Shown: positions 13,040 through 17,451 of the stretch, in pieces
How positions within the stretch are numbered: the stretch's first letter is position 1
Layout: each line of letters starts with the position of its first letter
Assembly (NCBI GenBank): GCA_003702465.1
Contig: REGF01000017.1
Coordinates: 1 to 17,451, forward strand
DNA: 17,451 bases
Direction of reading: 5' to 3'
Origin: Candidatus Nitrosomarinus sp.
GTDB taxonomy: Archaea > Thermoproteota > Nitrososphaeria > Nitrososphaerales > Nitrosopumilaceae
Made by a program: the position numbers and the translations under genes
The notes under the pieces: generated by a model
The model's input: the letters and a program-made list of their open reading frames with translations, nothing else
Told to the model about the DNA's origin: nothing
Databases searched by the model: none

Positions 13040-14143
13040 TTACCCAAATGTAAAAGTGAATGCTTGAAATCCTTTGCCTTTAACATTTATCTCCAATACT
13101 CCCGAGATACTAATTTCACTATCTATGATATTATACATTCCTGGATCCTTGACAAATAATTTCCCATTTGATGAAATATCTCTTCCAATATTTTTTTCAT
13201 CTAGAGGTAATCCGTTAAGGGAAATATCTAATTCACCAATGTTATTTGTAACAATGTTCACTTCTTTTGCTTCAAAGAACATTTTGATACTGCCATTATT
13301 CTTTGTAAGTTCCATATTGTCTGAATAATTTTTCCACTCTCCAATTGGATAAAATTTGTTTAATTCAATTTTTTGCGGTTCTGCATATGTTACAATTCTA
13401 TCTGGTTGAAATCCTTCACTGCTTCCTAAATTATTTCTATATTGTGCAAACTTGTATCCAAAATATAATTCTGGAGTTCTAAATGGTGTATGTTCAAATT
13501 CCTCAATACTTACTAACTCTTTATTTGACGTTGTTTGTATTCCCAATGCTTGTGCTCTTTCATCAAGTAATTGTTGAATAATTTTTTCAGTTTCTTGATA
13601 TGCTCCTTCTCCAATATGATCATATCTTAAATTACCTGTATGATCTGCAATGTATTTTCTTGGCCAATAATTATTTTCAAATGCTTTCCAAGTTTCCATT
13701 TTATTATCCATCACTACTGGATAAGTAATTTCAAATTTTTCTATTGCATCTTGCACGTTCTTTGGATCTTTTTCAAATTCAAATTCAGGTGAATGAATTC
13801 CTATAATTAACAAACCTTCATCAGAATATTTTTCATCCCATGATGTGATGAAAGGTAAAGTTCTGATACAATTAATGCAACTATAAGTCCAAATATCATA
13901 AAGTACCACATTATTTTGTATCTGTTTATCTAATTCTTCAGGAGTTGTATTGAGATAATATTCTATCCCTACAAGATTGGGTGCTTTTTTTAATCCTGAA
14001 TCATCGGCGTTTAAGAAAACACCTGTTGAACTTTGATTTTGTGAGGATAAATCATCTAATCCCACAAAGATTATGCCTAAAAATACGACTACAGATGCAA
14101 TAATGCCTCCAAATATTGCAACTGTTTTTATTTCTGAATTCAT
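13040..14143 (-). CDS. Membrane-anchored TlpA/DipZ-like thioredoxin
   Basis: An N-terminal membrane anchor (residues 5-30) is followed by a thioredoxin domain facing outside. Its active site is WTYSCINC with Cys89 and Cys92, followed by LPFITSWDEKY and IIGIHSPEFEFE, and a likely cis-Pro161 in NNYWPRKYIAD. The WTYSCINC and GIHSPEFEFE blocks are typical of the DipZ branch. From about residue 225 a beta-rich domain follows (DRIVTYAEPQKIEL, GEWKNYSD, then ELDISLNGLPLDEKNIG), resembling the carbohydrate-binding-like C-terminal domain of DipZ. It should receive electrons from the CcdA protein encoded upstream, with which it overlaps by 4 bases, and reduce or isomerise disulfides outside the cell. 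The natural substrate is unknown. Confidence 0.85.
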   Translation of the reverse strand: MNSEIKTVAIFGGIIASVVVFLGIIFVGLDDLSSQNQSSTGVFLNADDSGLKKAPNLVGIEYYLNTTPEELDKQIQNNVVLYDIWTYSCINCIRTLPFITSWDEKYSDEGLLIIGIHSPEFEFEKDPKNVQDAIEKFEITYPVVMDNKMETWKAFENNYWPRKYIADHTGNLRYDHIGEGAYQETEKIIQQLLDERAQALGIQTTSNKELVSIEEFEHTPFRTPELYFGYKFAQYRNNLGSSEGFQPDRIVTYAEPQKIELNKFYPIGEWKNYSDNMELTKNNGSIKMFFEAKEVNIVTNNIGELDISLNGLPLDEKNIGRDISSNGKLFVKDPGMYNIIDSEISISGVLEINVKGKGFQAFTFTFG

Positions 14144-14865
14144 CCTAACATCACCAATTCATTAAGTAATGGGAAATTTGCAATATATGCAAGTTGATTT
14201 GTAAATATTAGAATTCCCAATATTATGATTAGCCCACCGATAATCAAATTATAATATTTTAGATGCTTTCTCATAGAGGAAATTATTTTTGTTGCCTTTG
14301 AAAAAAATACCCCCATCAGAATAAATGGAATTCCTAAACCTGCTGAATATGCTAATAATAAACTGAATGATACTGATGGAACTGTTGCTGCCAATGTAAG
14401 AATAGTTCCTAAAATGGGACCAACACATGGTGTCCAACCAATTGCAAAGGCTAAACCAAATACAAAAGACATTGGATAACTTGATTTGAAATTTTTAATT
14501 TGAATTTTTTTTTCTTTATTGAGAAAATTTATTTTTTGAGATAATAATAAAAATATTCCAAATATTATAACAATGATTCCTGCAATTGAATTTAAATTTC
14601 CTAAAATTTGTGTAAAAGAACTTGATAATATACTGTTAATTAAAACTCCTAAAGTTGAAAAAACAATTGAAAATCCTAATACAAAAAATATCGTATTTGC
14701 AATAATGCTAATTTTATTAATTTGATAATTTTCTTTTTGTTTTATTTCATTTAATGTGGTTCCTGAAATATATGCCAAAAAAGCTGGAATCATAGGTAAA
14801 ATACATGGTGCAATAAATGAACCTAGTCCTGCAGAAAATGCAATTAGTATTGTTGGATCAGCCAT
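14140..14865 (-). CDS. ccdA: CcdA-type transmembrane thiol-disulfide carrier
   Basis: This 241-residue protein has six apparent transmembrane segments and the two CcdA/DsbD hallmark cysteines in proline-rich motifs: IAPCILPMIPAF (Cys21) and GWTPCVGPILG (Cys147). The family shuttles electrons from cytoplasmic thioredoxin across the membrane. The TlpA/DipZ-like partner follows with an ATGA overlap. CcdA, redoxin and the extra domain are one polypeptide in mycobacterial DipZ and two here. A TATA-like CTTTAAAAC (14886-14894) is centred about 25 bases before the ATG, so this is the first gene of the pair. Confidence 0.9.
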   Translation of the reverse strand: MADPTILIAFSAGLGSFIAPCILPMIPAFLAYISGTTLNEIKQKENYQINKISIIANTIFFVLGFSIVFSTLGVLINSILSSSFTQILGNLNSIAGIIVIIFGIFLLLSQKINFLNKEKKIQIKNFKSSYPMSFVFGLAFAIGWTPCVGPILGTILTLAATVPSVSFSLLLAYSAGLGIPFILMGVFFSKATKIISSMRKHLKYYNLIIGGLIIILGILIFTNQLAYIANFPLLNELVMLG

Positions 14866-14885
14866 GTATTGAATTCATTATTTTT

Positions 14886-14894
14886 GTTTTAAAG
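14886..14894 (-). promoter_or_regulatory. TATA box for ccdA
   Basis: The minus strand reads CTTTAAAAC, centred 25 bases upstream of the ccdA ATG at 14865, in the short divergent region shared with the 40-residue ORF. Confidence 0.45.
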
Positions 14895-14930
14895 CCTTAT
14901 TCCAATTTCCTTCTGTTTCTAATACACTCC

Positions 14931-14939
14931 TTTTTATCT
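14931..14939 (+). promoter_or_regulatory. TATA box for the 40-residue ORF
   Basis: TTTTTATCT is centred 25 bases before the ATG at 14960 and only 16 bases before the ATG at 14951. This favours 14960 as the real start of a leaderless transcript. Confidence 0.4.
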
Positions 14940-14959
14940 AAGTATTTTTGATGTTAGTT

Positions 14960-15082
14960 ATGAATAAGCGATTTGTAATTGTAGGAGTTGTGTTAGGTAT
15001 TGTAGTAACAATAGCTGTAATCATTGGTTCTCCAGCTAATCCATTAAATCTCGATTTTGGTGGAATAGACGCAGCACGATAA
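14960..15082 (+). CDS. Small membrane protein, 40 residues
   Basis: The frame reads MNKRFVIVGVVLGIVVTIAV, then IIGSPANPLN and LDFGGIDAAR, ending in TAA at 15080-15082. A positively charged start (Lys3, Arg4) and about 18 hydrophobic residues followed by a Gly-Ser-Pro turn look like a signal anchor with a short exposed tail. An upstream in-frame ATG at 14951 would add MLV. The stop abuts the convergent bioF stop at 15083 without a spacer. No family is recognised. Confidence 0.55.
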   Translation: MNKRFVIVGVVLGIVVTIAVIIGSPANPLNLDFGGIDAAR

Positions 15083-16222
15083 TTAGAAAAATTTCTTAAA
15101 CCCTTTCTCAAAAACTTGTAAGGATTCTTCTATATCCGATTGTTTTAGCCATGCTGTCACTGAAATTCTTAATCTAGCTTGATTTTTTGCAACTGTTGGA
15201 TATCTAATTGGCTGTGCAAATATGCCATTTTTGAGTAAATAATTGCCAAACTCCATTGCTGTTTTTTCCTTTCCTACGATAATTGGGATAATTTGAGATT
15301 TAGAATTTATTTCATATCCGATTGATTTTAGACCTTTTGATAACTTATCTACATTATTGTGTAATTTCTTTTGTTGTAATTCTCTGTTTGATTGTATTCT
15401 CTTAATTGAATGTTCAACTAAAAAAGATGGTAAAGCTGATGTATAGATAAATGATTTTGATTTGTTTATACACATATCAATTACATTATTTTGTGACGAT
15501 ACGTAACCTCCAAAAGATCCTAATCCTTTACTTAAACTACTAATGTACAAATCAATTTTTTTTGCAACTTTCAAATGATTTGGTGTGCCTTTTCCATTTG
15601 AACCTACTACAAAATCCCCATGTGCATCATCTACAATTGTTATGGCATTTGTTTTTTGTGCAATTTCTGTAATCTCTTTTAAGGATGACATGTCCCCATC
15701 CATACTAAAAATTCCCTCTGTAATGATGAATTTGTTTTTTGCATCTGTCTTTATTTTTTTTGATAAATCTTTCATGTCATTATGCTTGTAAATTGAAATT
15801 TTTGCACCTGATAACTTACAGGATTCAATAATGCTGGCGTGGTTTAATTCGTCACTTAAAATTAAATCTCCTTTTTTTGCTATTGCTGAAATTGAACCTA
15901 AGTTTGCCATATATCCTGTTGGAAAAATTAAACTATTTTGCTGCGATTTATGTTTGGATAATATAGTTTCTAGTTTTTTGTATGATTCATCATTTCCTGA
16001 AACTAATCTGGAACTTGATTGAAGTTGATCTGTTTGGATTTTGGTAATTGGGATTCCTAAATAATCATTTGAGCATAAATTGATTAATTTTTTTTTCTTG
16101 ATTGTAATGTATGCACCTTGTGCTTTACCATATTGTAATTTTCTATGTAAATTATCATTCTTAATTCTGGATAATTCTTTATCAATAAAATTGAGTTTAT
16201 GCTTCAAGACCAATTTTTTCAA
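15083..16222 (-). CDS. bioF: 8-amino-7-oxononanoate synthase
   Basis: This PLP-dependent alpha-oxoamine synthase joins pimeloyl thioester and alanine in biotin synthesis. The pattern is clear: NLCSNDYLGIP (48-58), SSRLVSGNDESYKKLE, the cofactor-stacking His128 in DELNHASI, TEGIFSMDGDMS, the Asp/His pair in VDDAHGDF (Asp199, His201), and the PLP lysine in SSLSKGLGSFGGY (Lys232). The closely related glycine C-acetyltransferase cannot be excluded from sequence alone, but the bioA/bioB context argues for BioF. The start codon is TTG at 16222 and overlaps the bioB end by 26 bases. TTG at 16213 or 16207 are alternatives, and no in-frame ATG is near. Confidence 0.9.
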   Translation of the reverse strand: MKKLVLKHKLNFIDKELSRIKNDNLHRKLQYGKAQGAYITIKKKKLINLCSNDYLGIPITKIQTDQLQSSSRLVSGNDESYKKLETILSKHKSQQNSLIFPTGYMANLGSISAIAKKGDLILSDELNHASIIESCKLSGAKISIYKHNDMKDLSKKIKTDAKNKFIITEGIFSMDGDMSSLKEITEIAQKTNAITIVDDAHGDFVVGSNGKGTPNHLKVAKKIDLYISSLSKGLGSFGGYVSSQNNVIDMCINKSKSFIYTSALPSFLVEHSIKRIQSNRELQQKKLHNNVDKLSKGLKSIGYEINSKSQIIPIIVGKEKTAMEFGNYLLKNGIFAQPIRYPTVAKNQARLRISVTAWLKQSDIEESLQVFEKGFKKFF

Positions 16223-17174
16223 TCATTTCGCGGTCTTTTTGGGCATTATTTCCATCCATCGTTAAATATCCTTGAGTAATTATTCCATTCGCACCACTTT
16301 GTAGCAATTCTTCCCCTGAATCATCTAGGTTTGTTTCTCTTCCTCCAGAAATTTTTATCACTGATTCTGGTAATAAGAAACGAATTACTGAAAAAATTCT
16401 AGTTATTTCTGAATTTGGTAAATCCACTTGTAACTCTAAAGGTGTTCCAGGAACTGGAACTAGAATGTTTATTGTTACTTCTTCTGGATATATTCTTGCT
16501 AACTCTAATGTCATCTCTAATCTTTGTTCTCGTGTCTCTCCTAACCCAATAATTCCACCTGTACATAATTCCAAACCTGCTTCTCTTGCAATTTCAAGTG
16601 TATCTAATCTATCTTGATATGTATGAGTTGTACATATTTCAGAAAATTTAGATTTTGCCGTTTCTAAATTATGATTATATCGTTTTACTTTTAGTTCTTT
16701 GAGTTTTGCTGCTTGTTCTTTTGTTAGAAAACCTAAACTGCATTCTACACTAATTCCAACTTTTTGATTAATTTCTGTAATTATATTACAAACTTTAGTA
16801 AAATCTTTTGATGAAGGTTCTCTCCATGCTGCAACCAAGCAATATGATTCGGCACCCTCATCTTTTGCTTTTTGAGCTTTAGTGACTACTTCATCAGGTG
16901 ATGGTAATTGATATGTTTCAATTCCGGTATCAAAAAATGCTGATTGACCACAAAAAGTACAATCTTCACTACATGCATTTTTTTTAATATTGTTTAATTG
17001 TTCAACATCTACTTTATTTCCATTATAATCTCTAGTAATCTCATTGGCACATTTTGCTAATTCTTTTAAATCTTCATCTGGAACATTAAATAATTTTCTT
17101 GCATCATCAGATGAGATTCTTTCACCAGAAAATACCTTCTCTTGACATTGTTTAATGAATTCCAAATTACTCAT
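16197..17174 (-). CDS. bioB: Biotin synthase (radical SAM)
   Basis: This 325-residue radical SAM enzyme inserts sulfur into dethiobiotin. The [4Fe-4S] motif is Cys68, Cys72 and Cys75 in CSEDCTFCGQSAFF. The [2Fe-2S] ligands correspond to Cys112 (SYCLVAAWRE), Cys145 (SVECSLGFL), Cys204 (LELCTGGIIGLGE), and the arginine Arg279 in ISGGRETNL. YNHNLET near 166-172 matches the family. A TATA box is centred 26 bases before the ATG and a BirA-like operator lies immediately upstream, so bioB and bioF form a regulated unit separate from, or internal to, the bioA transcript. Confidence 0.96.
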   Translation of the reverse strand: MSNLEFIKQCQEKVFSGERISSDDARKLFNVPDEDLKELAKCANEITRDYNGNKVDVEQLNNIKKNACSEDCTFCGQSAFFDTGIETYQLPSPDEVVTKAQKAKDEGAESYCLVAAWREPSSKDFTKVCNIITEINQKVGISVECSLGFLTKEQAAKLKELKVKRYNHNLETAKSKFSEICTTHTYQDRLDTLEIAREAGLELCTGGIIGLGETREQRLEMTLELARIYPEEVTINILVPVPGTPLELQVDLPNSEITRIFSVIRFLLPESVIKISGGRETNLDDSGEELLQSGANGIITQGYLTMDGNNAQKDREMIEKIGLEA

Positions 17175-17195
17175 GTTGAAAGTTTTTTCATTCCA

Positions 17196-17205
17196 TTTAT
17201 AAAAA
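17196..17205 (-). promoter_or_regulatory. TATA box for bioB
   Basis: The minus strand reads TTTTTATAAA, centred 26 bases upstream of the bioB ATG at 17174. It is one of the strongest TATA boxes in the window. Confidence 0.65.
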
Positions 17206-17213
17206 TATGCTAA

Positions 17214-17245
17214 CTGTTAACCATTGAGATTTTACTAGTTAACAG
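17214..17245. promoter_or_regulatory. Predicted BirA-type biotin operator upstream of bioB
   Basis: The plus strand reads CTGTTAACC, 14 bases, AGTTAACAG. The inverted arms ACTGTTAAC/GTTAACAGT pair over 9 bases. It fits the known BirA signal (TTGTAAACC-N14/15-GGTTTACAA, with TTGTTAACC variants) in half-site length, spacing and most positions. It lies 8 bases upstream of the bioB TATA box and directly after the bioA stop codon. A bound dimer here would interfere with TFB/TBP or act as an activator. No birA gene is in the window. Confidence 0.65.
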
Positions 17246-17451
17246 TCAAATTATCTGAGATTTTGCTGCCTGAATAGTCTTAATGGTGTTTTTTAGGAGT
17301 AATTCTAACTCTTTTTCTTGAATTGCTAAAGGTGGAACTAACATAACGATATTTCCCAGAGTTCTGAGATAAATTCCATTTTTCTTACCTATTTCAAAAA
17401 ATACTTTGTTAATTGATTTTTTTGTTTGAATAGGTGTTTTCTTTTTCTTGT
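17246..17451 (-). CDS. bioA: Adenosylmethionine-8-amino-7-oxononanoate aminotransferase (partial, 3' end)
   Basis: The last 67 codons before TGA at 17246-17248 are visible. They include KVFFEIGKKNGIYLRTLGN followed by IVMLVPPLAIQEKELELLLK, the class-III aminotransferase/BioA C-terminus (G-x-x-LRxLGNxxxLxPPL). The enzyme converts 8-amino-7-oxononanoate to 7,8-diaminononanoate using PLP. The 5' part lies beyond the window. The stop codon is adjacent to the operator before bioB. Confidence 0.85.
   Translation of the reverse strand, partial: KKKKTPIQTKKSINKVFFEIGKKNGIYLRTLGNIVMLVPPLAIQEKELELLLKNTIKTIQAAKSQII

Noticed and set aside
14249..14437. 62-codon minus-strand ORF within ccdA
   Set aside because: It is an alternative frame of ccdA, whose own frame carries the hallmark cysteines and membrane segments.
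1..17451. tRNA or rRNA genes, CRISPR arrays, insertion sequences or attachment sites
   Set aside because: I found no tRNA-like cloverleaf sequence, no regularly spaced repeats, no transposase or integrase and no flanking repeats; gene density and codon character look uniform.

Overview
The window is AT-rich (roughly 30-35% G+C by eye), with tightly packed genes, frequent 4-base ATGA or 1-base TAATG start/stop overlaps, and TATA boxes about 25-29 bases upstream of many start codons (leaderless transcripts). The archaeal ribosomal-protein cluster with an embedded RNase P subunit, an archaeal proteasome alpha subunit, an ESCRT-III/CdvB cell-division protein, DUF371 and a biotin gene cluster together point to an ammonia-oxidising archaeon of the Nitrosopumilus type (Thaumarchaeota/Nitrososphaeria). 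This assignment is inferred from gene content and protein character; no search was run.

Layout: (1) 1-5755, minus strand: one ribosomal operon reading leftward: uL3, uL4, uL23, uS19, uL22, uS3, uL29, RNase P Rpp29, uS17, uL14, uL24, eS4 (cut by the window edge). uL2, usually found between uL23 and uS19 in archaea, is absent. (2) 5756-7541, minus: proteasome alpha, a SPOUT-type RNA methyltransferase and an unlisted 35-residue membrane peptide, leading into the ribosomal operon. (3) 7542-8170: a divergent promoter with one central AT palindrome serving psmA and a DUF371 gene, then an unlisted 39-residue membrane peptide. (4) 8328-11611, minus: an 885-residue MrfA/Hrq1-like helicase overlapping a RelA/SpoT (MESH1-like) HD-domain protein with altered catalytic residues. 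(5) 11745-12270, plus: a 37-codon ORF and an unrecognised basic protein. (6) 12297-14865, minus: a CdvB-family ESCRT-III protein, then a CcdA plus TlpA/DipZ-like thiol-redox pair. (7) 14951-15082, plus: an unlisted 40-residue membrane peptide. (8) 15083-17451, minus: bioF, bioB and the 3' end of bioA.

The most interesting signal is a pair of inverted repeats with the same architecture: a GTTAAC core repeated exactly 22 bases apart, 14 bases between 9-base half-sites. One lies upstream of the bioB TATA box (17214-17245), where it resembles the BirA biotin operator. The other lies in the matching position upstream of the uL3 ribosomal operon (5801-5832). If both bind the same regulator, biotin status would be tied to ribosome synthesis. 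That would make sense in an organism whose carbon fixation relies on a biotin-dependent acyl-CoA carboxylase. A second lead is the co-transcribed MrfA-like helicase and alarmone-hydrolase-like HD protein, whose HD-xx-ED signature reads QD-xx-EN.
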